This document shows, piece by piece, positions 14,494-22,801 of a stretch of DNA of 52,611 bases. The stretch covers positions 1-52,611 of the forward strand of contig URHP01000003.1 in assembly GCA_900547645.1 (NCBI GenBank), read 5' to 3'. A model generated the notes under the pieces. It searched no databases. It was not told where the DNA came from and was given only the letters and a program-made list of their open reading frames with translations. Numbering within the stretch: position 1 is the first letter of the stretch; every line of letters begins with the position of its first letter. This DNA is from an uncultured Eubacteriales bacterium. GTDB lineage: Bacteria; Bacillota; Clostridia; Christensenellales; Borkfalkiaceae. A program made the translations under genes and the position numbers.

Positions 14494-14512
14494 TTCCGCG
14501 CGTCCCGTACAT

Positions 14513-15253
14513 ATGCAGGAAGAGAGAGGGATCACGGCGGGCGAACTTGTCCGCCTCATGAAGCGGCGTATCCTGTGGATCGTCGCGATCGCCGCGCTCG
14601 CCGCGCTTGCGGCGGCGCTGTTTACGGCGCTCGTCTATAACCGCGCGCGGGAGGAGTACTTTCTCACATTCGTCGTCGAGTTTGCGCAGGACGAGACGCC
14701 CTTCCGCTATGAGACCGTCGTCTATGCGGACAACCTGGAGGCTGCAAGGGCTTCCGATGCGGCGTTTGCCGGAATCGACACCGAACATATGGCGGCGGAC
14801 GAAGACATCGCGATCACGCGCGCGGGCGGGGAGAACGCGCATCCGTCGTATACCGTCACCGTTTCCGGAAAGTATTTTTCGGACAGGTCGCAGGCGACAA
14901 AGTTTTTGCGTGCGGTCGTAGAGTGCGCGGTCGCGCAGGCGGAGAATGCCGCACGCGGCGCTTTTGCGCCGCCGCGTCTTTTGCCCGCGTTTCCGGATCT
15001 TTTTCCTGCGTTCGGAGAAATGCGCATCTGTGCAGCCGGGACGGCGTACGGGGGAACGGCGCGCGTGCTGTACCGTCAGAATACCGCTTCCGTCATCGAC
15101 AACGGCGTCAGTCCGCTGCTTGCCGCGATCGCGGGATTTATCGTCGCGTTTCTCATTGCGGGGCTCATCTTCTGCGCGGCGGACTATCCCGCCTGTCGGC
15201 GGGAAAAACTCGCGCGGCAGCAGACCGAAGAAGGGGAACCGCCCAAAAAATAA
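14513..15253 (+). CDS. Wzz/YveK-like membrane protein (two membrane spans)
   Basis: 246 residues. The N terminus TAGELVRLMKRRILWIVAIA, followed by a long hydrophobic span, and the second span SPLLAAIAGFIVAFLIAGLI near residues 203-225 flank a roughly 150-residue external domain. This is the topology of polysaccharide chain-length regulators (Wzz, YveK/CapA). No tyrosine-kinase partner or capsule gene is nearby, so a role in surface polysaccharide is only suggested. The start ATG has no clear ribosome-binding site; an internal ATG (MKRRILW) is not better supported. Confidence 0.55.
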   Translation: MQEERGITAGELVRLMKRRILWIVAIAALAALAAALFTALVYNRAREEYFLTFVVEFAQDETPFRYETVVYADNLEAARASDAAFAGIDTEHMAADEDIAITRAGGENAHPSYTVTVSGKYFSDRSQATKFLRAVVECAVAQAENAARGAFAPPRLLPAFPDLFPAFGEMRICAAGTAYGGTARVLYRQNTASVIDNGVSPLLAAIAGFIVAFLIAGLIFCAADYPACRREKLARQQTEEGEPPKK

Positions 15254-15280
15254 CGGCGCGGGTATGGCTTTTATAAAACA

Positions 15281-15309
15281 AAAAAAGGTATCGCGGGATA
15301 CCTTTTTTT
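15281..15309. terminator. Bidirectional terminator
   Basis: GGTATC/GATACC stem with GCGG loop, extended by six A on the left and seven T on the right. It serves the membrane protein gene (plus) and ychF (minus). Confidence 0.85.
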
Positions 15310-15328
15310 GTTTGCGTTTATATGCGGA

Positions 15329-16429
15329 TCATACGTTGAAGCGGAAGAGCACCACGTCGCCGTCCTTCATCACGTAGTCCTTGCCCTCCGAGCGCACCTT
15401 TCCTTTTTCGCGTGCGCCTGCCAGACCGCCGCACTCCAGAAGCGTCTGCCAATCGACGACTTCGGCGCGGATGAACCCTCTTTCGAAATCGGTGTGGATC
15501 TTTCCCGCCGCCTGCGGCGCTTTCGTTCCCTTGACGATCGTCCAGGCGCGCGTCTCTTTTTCGCCCGCGGTGAGATAGGAAATGAGTCCCAGCAGCGAAT
15601 AGGACGCCTTGATGAGTTTGGAGAGCCCGCTCTCCTTGAGCCCGAACTCCTCCAGGAACATCGCCTGTTCTTCGGGTGACATCTGCGAGAGTTCCTCCTC
15701 CGTCTTGGCGCATACCACAATGGTCTCCGCGCCGTGCTGCGCGGCGTAGTCTTTGACTTTCCGGACGAGGGGAATGTCTTCTTCGCCCGCGCCCATATCC
15801 TTTTCCGAAATATTCGCGCAGTAGATGACGGGCTTTGCCGAGAGCAGGAACAGGTTGTCGAGCAGTTCCTTCTCTTCGTCGGTGACGGGCAGGGTGTTGG
15901 CGGGCTGTTCCTGCTCAAGGTGCGCCGTCAGTTTCTGCAAAAAGGCGTACTCTGCCGCCGCGTTCTTGTCCGCGCCGCCGCGCGCCGCGTTCCTGATGCG
16001 GTCTGCACGCTTTTGCACCGCTTCGAGATCGGCGAGGATGAGCTCCAGATTGATGGTCCCGATGTCGCGCACGGGATCGACGCTGTTCTCCACGTGCGTG
16101 ACGTTCTCGTCTTCAAAGCACCGCACGACATGCACGATCGCGTCCACTTCGCGGATATGCGAAAGGAATTTGTTGCCCAGGCCTTCGCCGTGGCTGGCGC
16201 CCTTGACGAGCCCCGCGATGTCCACGAACTCAATGACGGCGGGGGTGACCTTTTTGCTGTTGTAGAGCGCGGCGAGTTTTTCCAGCCGCTCGTCCGGCAC
16301 GGCGACCACGCCCACGTTCGGCTCGATGGTGCAGAAAGGGTAGTTGGCGGCATCCGCGCCGGCGTGCGTGATGGCATTGAAGAGGGTGGATTTCCCTACA
16401 TTGGGAAGTCCGACGACACCAAGTTTCAT
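15329..16429 (-). CDS. ychF: Redox-regulated ATPase YchF (Obg family)
   Basis: 366 residues, family length. N-terminal [20 protein letters not shown] holds the P loop; [20 protein letters not shown] is the G3/switch region; [11 protein letters not shown] replaces the usual NKxD, which explains the ATP preference of YchF/OLA1. The C-terminal TGS domain ([20 protein letters not shown], then [20 protein letters not shown]) is complete. It binds ribosomes and is implicated in stress responses. Its start follows GGAG. Confidence 0.97.
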   Translation of the reverse strand: MKLGVVGLPNVGKSTLFNAITHAGADAANYPFCTIEPNVGVVAVPDERLEKLAALYNSKKVTPAVIEFVDIAGLVKGASHGEGLGNKFLSHIREVDAIVHVVRCFEDENVTHVENSVDPVRDIGTINLELILADLEAVQKRADRIRNAARGGADKNAAAEYAFLQKLTAHLEQEQPANTLPVTDEEKELLDNLFLLSAKPVIYCANISEKDMGAGEEDIPLVRKVKDYAAQHGAETIVVCAKTEEELSQMSPEEQAMFLEEFGLKESGLSKLIKASYSLLGLISYLTAGEKETRAWTIVKGTKAPQAAGKIHTDFERGFIRAEVVDWQTLLECGGLAGAREKGKVRSEGKDYVMKDGDVVLFRFNV

Positions 16430-16463
16430 GTTCGATCGACTCCGTAAATGTTTTTCCTCGACT

Positions 16464-16492
16464 ATTATATCCCATTTCTTTTTTTCACGCAA
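16464..16492 (-). promoter_or_regulatory. Sigma-A promoter of ychF
   Basis: Minus-strand -35 TTGCGT (16487-16492), 17-nt spacer, -10 TATAAT (16464-16469). It is back to back with the argS promoter ten bases away. Confidence 0.7.
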
Positions 16493-16501
16493 ACCTTTCG
16501 T

Positions 16502-16530
16502 TTGCCAATTGCAAAAATTTGTGGTAAAAT
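16502..16530 (+). promoter_or_regulatory. Sigma-A promoter of argS
   Basis: -35 TTGCCA (16502-16507), 17-nt spacer, -10 TAAAAT (16525-16530), 26 nt before the ATG. No T-box leader is present. Confidence 0.7.
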
Positions 16531-16556
16531 AGCGCAAAAAAGATACAGGTCGGTTT

Positions 16557-18245
16557 ATGGATTACAGACAGTACATTGCAGAAAAAATCAAAGCGGAGGG
16601 CGTGAGCGCGGAAGAGATCGCTTCGCTTCTGACCGTTCCGCCCGATCCCGCGATGGGGGACTATGCGCTTCCCTGCTTCCGGTTCGCCAAAGTTCTCAGA
16701 AAGAGCCCCGTCGCCATCGCGCAGGAGCTGGCGGCTTCCGTTGCGCCCGACGGCGTGATCGCGGAAGTTTCCGCCCTCAACGGCTATCTCAATTTCAAGG
16801 TGAACAAGGCGGGGCTCGCCAGGGACGTGCTCGCGCGCATCGCCCGCGAAGGGGAAAAATACGGTTCCTCCGACGTCGGCGCGGGCAGGGTGGTCTGCAT
16901 CGACTATTCCTCCGTCAACATCGCCAAGCCCTTTCATATCGGACATCTGTCCACCACCGTCATCGGCGGCGCACTGTACCGGATCTTCAATTTCCTCGGT
17001 TTCAGGGCGGTGGGCATCAACCATCTCGGCGATTACGGCACGCAGTTCGGAAAGCTCATCGCCGCCTACAAGAAGTGGGGCAACCGCGAGGAGGTGGAAC
17101 GCGGGGGCATTCACGCGATCAACGATCTGTATGTGCGCTTCAACAGCGAGGCGGACGAGCAGATGGAGGCGGAGGCGCGCGAATATTTCCGCCTGATCGA
17201 GAGCGGCGACAAGGAGGCAAACGAACTGTTCGACTGGTTCAAATCGCTGACGCTCGCCTATGTACAGACCATCTACGACCGTCTGCACATTACCTTCGAC
17301 AGTTATGCGGGCGAGCGCTTTTATACCGATAAGATGGCGCCCGTTGTGGAAGAGCTCAGGCAAAAGGGGCTTTTAAAGGAGAGCGAGGGGGCGCAGATCG
17401 TCGATCTCGAAGCGTACGGCATGCCGCCCTGTCTCATTCTTCGCTCGGACGGCGCGTCCCTCTATGCCACGCGCGATCTTGCCGCGGCGATCTACCGTCA
17501 CGATACCTATCATTTCTATAAGTGCCTGTACGTCGTCGCCTATCAGCAGAATCTGCACTTCAGGCAGGTGTTCAAGGTGCTCGAACTCATGGGCAAGGAG
17601 TGGGCGAAGGACCTCGTCCATGTTGCTTACGGCATGGTCTCGCTGGAAGACGGCGCCATGTCCACACGCAAGGGGAAGGTGGTCTGGCTGGAGGACGTCA
17701 TCTCCCGCTGCGTGGAAAAGGCGCGCGCCGTGCTGGAAGAAAAGAACCCCGCGCTGGAAAACAAGGAGGAAGTCGCCGAGCTGGTCGGCGTGGGTGCGGT
17801 CGCCTTCGGCGCGCTCTGCAACAACAAGATCAAGGACATCACCTTTTCCTATGACCGCGCGCTCAATTTCGACGGCGAGACGAGCGTCTATCTGCAGTAT
17901 ACCTGCGCGCGCGCGGCATCCGTGCTCGCCAAGGCGCGGGCAGAGGGCGTGACCTTCGGCACGGCGCCCGATCTCGAGCCGTGCGCTGCAGAAGCGGAGC
18001 TGGTAAAGCAGCTCGCGCTCTTTCCCGAAACCGTCGTACAGGCGGCGGAAAAGTACGAACCTTCCCTCATCTCCAGATTTTTGCTTGATGCGGCAAAGCT
18101 GTTCAACAAGTTTTATCTGGAATGCAAGATCATGCAGGCGGAAGGGGACGTGCGCGCGTTCCGTCTCGCCCTTACCGAGGCGACGCTCACAACGCTGAAA
18201 AACGGTCTGGGGCTTCTCGGCATCGGCGTGCCGGAGAAGATGTGA
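16557..18245 (+). CDS. argS: Arginyl-tRNA synthetase
   Basis: 562 residues. Class I synthetase with the N-terminal Add-1 domain, the HIGH motif at residues 127-130 (AKPFHIGHL), the arginine-site region NHLGDYGTQFGKL, and a KMSKS-region variant AMSTRKGKVV (around residue 368), as is usual in ArgRS. The C-terminal DALR anticodon-binding domain ends in LTTLKNGLGLLGIGVPEKM. It charges tRNA-Arg with arginine. A GC hairpin at about 18263-18289 separates it from the next gene. Confidence 0.97.
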   Translation: MDYRQYIAEKIKAEGVSAEEIASLLTVPPDPAMGDYALPCFRFAKVLRKSPVAIAQELAASVAPDGVIAEVSALNGYLNFKVNKAGLARDVLARIAREGEKYGSSDVGAGRVVCIDYSSVNIAKPFHIGHLSTTVIGGALYRIFNFLGFRAVGINHLGDYGTQFGKLIAAYKKWGNREEVERGGIHAINDLYVRFNSEADEQMEAEAREYFRLIESGDKEANELFDWFKSLTLAYVQTIYDRLHITFDSYAGERFYTDKMAPVVEELRQKGLLKESEGAQIVDLEAYGMPPCLILRSDGASLYATRDLAAAIYRHDTYHFYKCLYVVAYQQNLHFRQVFKVLELMGKEWAKDLVHVAYGMVSLEDGAMSTRKGKVVWLEDVISRCVEKARAVLEEKNPALENKEEVAELVGVGAVAFGALCNNKIKDITFSYDRALNFDGETSVYLQYTCARAASVLAKARAEGVTFGTAPDLEPCAAEAELVKQLALFPETVVQAAEKYEPSLISRFLLDAAKLFNKFYLECKIMQAEGDVRAFRLALTEATLTTLKNGLGLLGIGVPEKM

Positions 18246-18303
18246 CGGGAAGGGACCGTGTTCCGCTGCCGCGGCATTTGCGGCGGCAGGGGGAGGTTAT
18301 TTC

Positions 18304-18954
18304 ATGCTGAAAGCTGTATTCTTTGATCTGGACGGCACGCTGCTCGACACCGTGCCCGATATTCAGGCGTGCGTCAACGCGTCGCTTCAGAAGTTCGGGT
18401 ATCCTGCCCTTGACGAGGCGCATACAAAGGCATACGTCGGCGACGGGGCAAAAATGCTCATCGAACGGGCGCTGCCCGCGGGCTGTCCCGATCTCGACGC
18501 CTGTTATGAGGACTTCCGCAGTCGGTTTGCGACCGACAAGTCGGAGCGTACCCGTCTCTATCCCGACGAAATGCAGGTCCTGCGCGCGCTGAAGGCGCGC
18601 GGGCTGAAACTTGCGGTCATCACCAACAAACCGCAGGATGCGGCGCAGGCGGTGCTTGCAAAATTTTTTCCCGAGCATTTCTTTGATTTCATCGGCGGCG
18701 ACACGGGGATGTTTCCCTGCAAACCCGATCCGTCGCTCGCGCGCTATGCGGCATTGAAACTTCGCCTTTCGCCCGCCGCGTGCGCCTTTGCGGGCGACGG
18801 CGAACCGGACGCCCGCGTCGCCCGGAATGCAGGCATGTACGGTGTCTCCGTGTTGTGGGGATACCGCACGCGCGCACAGCTCGAAGGGGCGGGGGCGACC
18901 GTCTTTGCCGGGGACTTCCTTCATCTCCAAAAAATTCTTGAAAAAATTTCTTGA
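18304..18954 (+). CDS. gph: HAD hydrolase, phosphoglycolate phosphatase-like
   Basis: 216 residues. Motif I FFDLDGTLLDT, C1 cap about residues 15-85, motif II VITNKPQ, motif III lysine in FPCKPDPS and motif IV FAGDGEPDARVARNAGM (the usual GDxxxD, here GDGEPD). Length and cap type match Gph. It hydrolyses 2-phosphoglycolate, e.g. from DNA repair, or related small phosphates. GGGGAGG ends close upstream of the ATG. The symbol is by family resemblance; substrate is not proven. Confidence 0.75.
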   Translation: MLKAVFFDLDGTLLDTVPDIQACVNASLQKFGYPALDEAHTKAYVGDGAKMLIERALPAGCPDLDACYEDFRSRFATDKSERTRLYPDEMQVLRALKARGLKLAVITNKPQDAAQAVLAKFFPEHFFDFIGGDTGMFPCKPDPSLARYAALKLRLSPAACAFAGDGEPDARVARNAGMYGVSVLWGYRTRAQLEGAGATVFAGDFLHLQKILEKIS

Positions 18955-18960
18955 AAACTA

Positions 18961-18989
18961 TTGATATTCAGTCTCAATTGTGTTATAAT
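18961..18989 (+). promoter_or_regulatory. Sigma-A promoter of the reverse rubrerythrin gene
   Basis: -35 TTGATA (18961-18966), 17-nt spacer, -10 TATAAT (18984-18989). The -10 is framed by ATTGT (18977-18981) and ACAAT (18990-18994), and more widely by TTGTG ... CACAA, so a repressor such as a PerR or Rex protein may bind here; the match to either consensus is poor. Confidence 0.7.
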
Positions 18990-19023
18990 ACAATCACAAA
19001 AAATCTGAAAGGAGATAAGATTT

Positions 19024-19548
19024 ATGAAGAGATGTGCAGTTTGCGGCGAGATCGTCGCGGATGACGTGATGGAATGCCCCGTTTGCCACGCGAAGAAGTT
19101 TGAAGCGATCGAAGAGAAAGCGTTTGCCTGCGAGCACCATGTCGGCGACGGCGTGGTCGAAGACAAGGAAGTCATGGAAGGGCTTCGCGCCAACTTTACG
19201 GGCGAATGCACCGAGGTCGGCATGTATCTTGCGATGGCGCGCGTCGCCGAGCGCGAGGGCTATCCCGAGATCGCCGAAGCGTACAAGCGCTATGCGTATG
19301 AGGAAGCGGATCACGCTTCCAAGTTCGCGGAACTGCTGGGCGAAGTCGTGACGTCCTCCACGCAGAAGAATCTGGAGATGCGTGCGGCTGCCGAAGCGGG
19401 CGCATGCGAGGGCAAGCTGATGCTTGCAAAGCGCGCGAAGGAGCTTGGCTACGACGCGATCCACGACACCGTGCACGAGATGGCAAAGGACGAAGCGCGC
19501 CACGGCGCAGGCTTCAAGGGGCTTCTGAAGAGATATTTCAACAAATAA
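19024..19548 (+). CDS. Reverse rubrerythrin (NADH peroxidase component)
   Basis: 174 residues. The rubredoxin-like domain is at the N terminus (CAVC at 4-7 and CPVC at 18-21), the reverse of classical rubrerythrin. The ferritin-like diiron domain follows, with [35 protein letters not shown] and [13 protein letters not shown] providing the Glu/His ligands. In clostridia such proteins reduce hydrogen peroxide and oxygen and are strongly induced by oxygen. The gene has AAAGGAGATAAG before the ATG, a consensus promoter and its own terminator, so it is a well-expressed single-gene unit. Confidence 0.92.
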   Translation: MKRCAVCGEIVADDVMECPVCHAKKFEAIEEKAFACEHHVGDGVVEDKEVMEGLRANFTGECTEVGMYLAMARVAEREGYPEIAEAYKRYAYEEADHASKFAELLGEVVTSSTQKNLEMRAAAEAGACEGKLMLAKRAKELGYDAIHDTVHEMAKDEARHGAGFKGLLKRYFNK

Positions 19549-19560
19549 CTTGCGAACCAA

Positions 19561-19591
19561 AAAAGGACAGGCTTCATGCCTGTTCTTTTTT
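19561..19591 (+). terminator. Rho-independent terminator of the rubrerythrin gene
   Basis: GGACAGGC/GCCTGTTC stem (19565-19585, one G-U pair), 5-nt loop, six T. Confidence 0.85.
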
Positions 19592-19641
19592 GTTGTGCGC
19601 GAAGCCGTGTGCGGCGACTGCCGGCGTATCGCTCTTTTGCG

Positions 19642-22563
19642 TTACGCGTTGACTGCAAGGACCGCTTTGCAGATCGTCTCCGAAAACAGCACGTATGCCG
19701 CGTTGTTCAGGTGCAGCCCGTCGCGGAAACCGATGCCTTCCGTTCCCTGATCGAGCGCCTCCTGCAAGACGGATGCAAAGTCAATGTAGTGCAGCAGATC
19801 GCTGCCGTCCATGTATTCTTTGACAATGTTGTTCGAAACCGCGTACTCGCCCCATTTGTTCCGGTAGCTTTCGTTGTTGCAGATCGAGACGTAGAAGATG
19901 TTGGCGGAGGGGAACATGGACTGCAGCTTTTTGATCAGTTCAACAATGGAATTTCCGCAGTTCGTTCCGGACGTCCCGCCGTCAATGTCGTTTACGCCGA
20001 TATGGATGACGATATTCTTCGGCTGATAGATCGCCAGCGCGTCGGCATGGTTCATCCAGGTGCTGACTTTCGTTCCGCCGATCCCGATGGTCAGTCCGCC
20101 GATGCTCGCAGTCTGTTCATCGAAATTTTTCCATGCGGTCTTGCTTGTGTACGAATCGCCGATCACAAGCGTTTCAACGCCCGTCTTGTCTTTTATGTCC
20201 GCTTTTACGATGTTGAAATAGCGGACGGACAGTCCGTCGGATTCCAGCGTTACGGCGTATTCGCCTGCCTGTTCCACGTCAAAGGTGAACGCCTTCTGCC
20301 AGCCGCTGAATCCGGCGGCAAAGGTGCAGGAAAGCGCAGGGGCATCGCCGAGACGCAGTGTCGCCGTGGCGGCGTTGTTCGCCGTACCGGCAAGATAGGC
20401 GTAGTATGTCCCGGGTTGCGTAAAGTTGACCGTGACCGTTTCGTCTGCCGATCCTCCCCGGATCAATGCGCCGCTGCCGTCGGCGGAATAGGTTCCGTCC
20501 TGCAGGGAGACGCGCGCTCCGTCGGGCGGATTGCTGACGACGGGATCCTTTGTCAGATACATCTTGTGCAGTCTGGCGCCGTCTTCGCGGGCAAAAATGT
20601 TGATCGTATGCACGCCCGCGTAGGGGATGTTGATCTTCCATGCGCTGTCTGCCATCCACTTTCCGACACCCGTTGCAAGATAACTCAGGCAGGTCACGGG
20701 TTTTCCGTCGTCTACCGATACGAACACGGAGTCGGAGTTGCCGTCGGCGAAACTGCTGTACAGCATCACATAATAATCGCCCGGCGTGCTGAAATCGACT
20801 CTGTACGAAAGTTTCGGCGAAATGTTATTCGTGCTCCACTGGACGCCCATGTCGGGAAACACCTGCATCCCCTCATACGCCGCGCTTCTCTCCCAGCGGA
20901 ATTCTTCGGTATAGCCGTTTGCGGAACCTGCGGTGCGGTAGGCGTAGCTGCTGTCTTCGAGGGCGGACGCCAGGTCGATGTTTACCGTGCCGTCGATTTC
21001 GACGAACATGCCCTGCTGCCGATATTGATTGCGCGCACTCTCCTGTTCGGGAACGCCGTCGGTAAATCGTTCGTTTGCGTTTGCGGACAGAACAAATTGG
21101 TTCAGAATGACGCCGTCTTCGCGGGCATAGATCGTCAGAGTATGCTCTCCCGCTTCAAGGTCGAAGTACCATTGCGCATTGCCGAGCCACAGACCTTTTT
21201 CATAGGACTGCGTGGAACAGTCGATCAGATTGTCACCGTCCACGCCCGCATAGACCGAATTGCTGCCGGTGTCCGGGTAACTTGTGAGCATATACAGGTA
21301 ATATCTTCCCGGCGTACGGATCTGAAAGGTATAGTGGATCTGCGGATTGTCGGAAAAGGCATAGGCGAGATTGGTCCATTGCGCCCCGTCCGAAGGCGTC
21401 TGGATCACGCCCGTCAGGTTTCCGTCCGAACAGGCGGCCCAGGAATAATTTTTCTTGTTTGTCGTATAGTTGGCATAGCGTGATTCTTCCATTGCCGCCG
21501 CAGCGGGAATGACGACCTTCCCGTTTTCTTCCTGCCATGCGCCGTTGTCTTTTACGACTTCCTCATCGCTTTGATCAAAGAAGGCGCGGCATTCGGGTTT
21601 TTCATGGTTTTTAACAAAGTAAGCCATGTTTGCGCCAGCGTCTTCGCCGACGATGTTGTAGCCTTCCTGCGTGTAATGGAAAGCATCCTTCATGTACCCG
21701 TAAGTATACAAATCGAACAGCTGGCGGCTGATGACGGTCGCGTCGTCGCTGTCTTCGCAATACAGGATCTGCGCGTCGCGGATCGCCTGATACTGTGCCC
21801 TGACGGCGCCGTCGGAATCGTGATAGCCGCCGATCGGGATCACAAAGAACTGTTCCGCCCCGATGTCGTTTTTGAATCCGCTGACGATGCGGTCAAGCGT
21901 CTCCGTATACGCGGTCGCGGAAGTGCCGGCATCTCCGTCCGATTCTCCTTGCAGCCATACGACATACGTGTTTCCCGCTTCATATTCCGTCTCGCCGTCG
22001 GTGTATCCGTCTTTTAAAAATTCCTGCGCCGCCCGCACGCGGTCGCAGGCGTCCCGATAGGGCGCGCCGTCTACGTCAAAGAAATCGATCGTTTCGCCGC
22101 CTTTCGAGCAAGAGATTGCAACGATCGGCGTTCCGGTCGCGCTGTAGTAGCTCTCGCAGAAAGCGGATACCAGCGAGCCCGTCTTGCTGTTTTCGCTGAC
22201 GCCGCTCTCGCTGTTGTTCTCCGCTGCGCCGAAGGGCTCCTCCAGCGGATACAGCCTGGTGGGATCGGATATGGCGCGGAACTCGAATGCATGCCCTTCG
22301 CCGGCCTGTACGGCCTGAGCACTGTCGCCCCGTCCCGCCATATTCGATTGCCCGATGAACAGGACAAGATCCAATTTCTGCGGATCGGGTTCGTCCCCGG
22401 GTTCCGAAGGGTTTTCGTTGTCCGTTCCGCCCGGTTCTTCAGCGGGCGGAGTCGTTCCTTCGTCACCGGTGCCGGGAGTCTGGCTGCATCCGGTCAGGAC
22501 CAAGCCCGCCAGAAGGACGGCGAGAAACATTACCGAGATCGAAAAGATAAATTTTCTTTTCAT
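19642..22563 (-). CDS. Lipoprotein with two SGNH esterase domains flanking galactose-binding-like modules
   Basis: 973 residues. A lipoprotein signal (LVLTGC, Cys26) precedes a Thr/Pro/Glu-rich spacer. Domain 1 (about 64-320) is a sialate-O-acetylesterase-like SGNH unit: GQSNMAGRG (Ser73), WLQGESD, and Asp293/His296 in KDAFHYTQEGY. The middle (about 350-790) contains two to three beta-rich modules with repeated phrases such as ANYTTNKKNYSW, PGRYYLYMLTSY and PGDYYVMLYSSF, resembling carbohydrate-binding modules. Domain 2 (about 794-973) is a GDSL hydrolase: IGDSYTS (Ser804), HIGVNDI and FRDGLHLN (Asp948/His951). It probably deacetylates polysaccharide at the cell surface. GGAG precedes the start; a GH42 gene lies divergently. 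Confidence 0.85.
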   Translation of the reverse strand: MKRKFIFSISVMFLAVLLAGLVLTGCSQTPGTGDEGTTPPAEEPGGTDNENPSEPGDEPDPQKLDLVLFIGQSNMAGRGDSAQAVQAGEGHAFEFRAISDPTRLYPLEEPFGAAENNSESGVSENSKTGSLVSAFCESYYSATGTPIVAISCSKGGETIDFFDVDGAPYRDACDRVRAAQEFLKDGYTDGETEYEAGNTYVVWLQGESDGDAGTSATAYTETLDRIVSGFKNDIGAEQFFVIPIGGYHDSDGAVRAQYQAIRDAQILYCEDSDDATVISRQLFDLYTYGYMKDAFHYTQEGYNIVGEDAGANMAYFVKNHEKPECRAFFDQSDEEVVKDNGAWQEENGKVVIPAAAAMEESRYANYTTNKKNYSWAACSDGNLTGVIQTPSDGAQWTNLAYAFSDNPQIHYTFQIRTPGRYYLYMLTSYPDTGSNSVYAGVDGDNLIDCSTQSYEKGLWLGNAQWYFDLEAGEHTLTIYAREDGVILNQFVLSANANERFTDGVPEQESARNQYRQQGMFVEIDGTVNIDLASALEDSSYAYRTAGSANGYTEEFRWERSAAYEGMQVFPDMGVQWSTNNISPKLSYRVDFSTPGDYYVMLYSSFADGNSDSVFVSVDDGKPVTCLSYLATGVGKWMADSAWKINIPYAGVHTINIFAREDGARLHKMYLTKDPVVSNPPDGARVSLQDGTYSADGSGALIRGGSADETVTVNFTQPGTYYAYLAGTANNAATATLRLGDAPALSCTFAAGFSGWQKAFTFDVEQAGEYAVTLESDGLSVRYFNIVKADIKDKTGVETLVIGDSYTSKTAWKNFDEQTASIGGLTIGIGGTKVSTWMNHADALAIYQPKNIVIHIGVNDIDGGTSGTNCGNSIVELIKKLQSMFPSANIFYVSICNNESYRNKWGEYAVSNNIVKEYMDGSDLLHYIDFASVLQEALDQGTEGIGFRDGLHLNNAAYVLFSETICKAVLAVNA

Positions 22564-22624
22564 ATGCGGCTTCTCCGTTTGACTTTTTCTAACATGATGG
22601 GATATATTCCATTCTGCAAGAGTC

Positions 22625-22653
22625 ATTTTAGCACACACAGATTAACAATTCAA
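22625..22653 (-). promoter_or_regulatory. Sigma-A promoter of the dual-esterase lipoprotein
   Basis: Minus-strand -35 TTGAAT (22648-22653), 17-nt spacer, -10 TAAAAT (22625-22630). Confidence 0.6.
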
Positions 22654-22733
22654 TTGCAAAATATAGCCTTATTGATTGTATATTTTATCATCGATGGCGG
22701 AAGCCGCTGCCGCCGCAAAAGTCTTTGTGCATC

Positions 22734-22762
22734 TTGACAGGATCTCTGCGGCATGATATACT
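22734..22762 (+). promoter_or_regulatory. Sigma-A promoter of the GH42 beta-galactosidase
   Basis: -35 TTGACA (22734-22739), 17-nt spacer, -10 TATACT (22757-22762); AAGGAGAAAATC then precedes the ATG. Confidence 0.8.
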
Positions 22763-22801
22763 GGTCGCGTTGTCGGAACAACGGAAAAAAAGGAGAAAAT
22801 C

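Noticed and set aside
18977..18999. Rex or PerR operator at the rubrerythrin promoter
   Set aside because: TTGTG-N12-CACAA and ATTGT-N8-ACAAT do not fit either consensus in spacing; kept only as a comment on the promoter.
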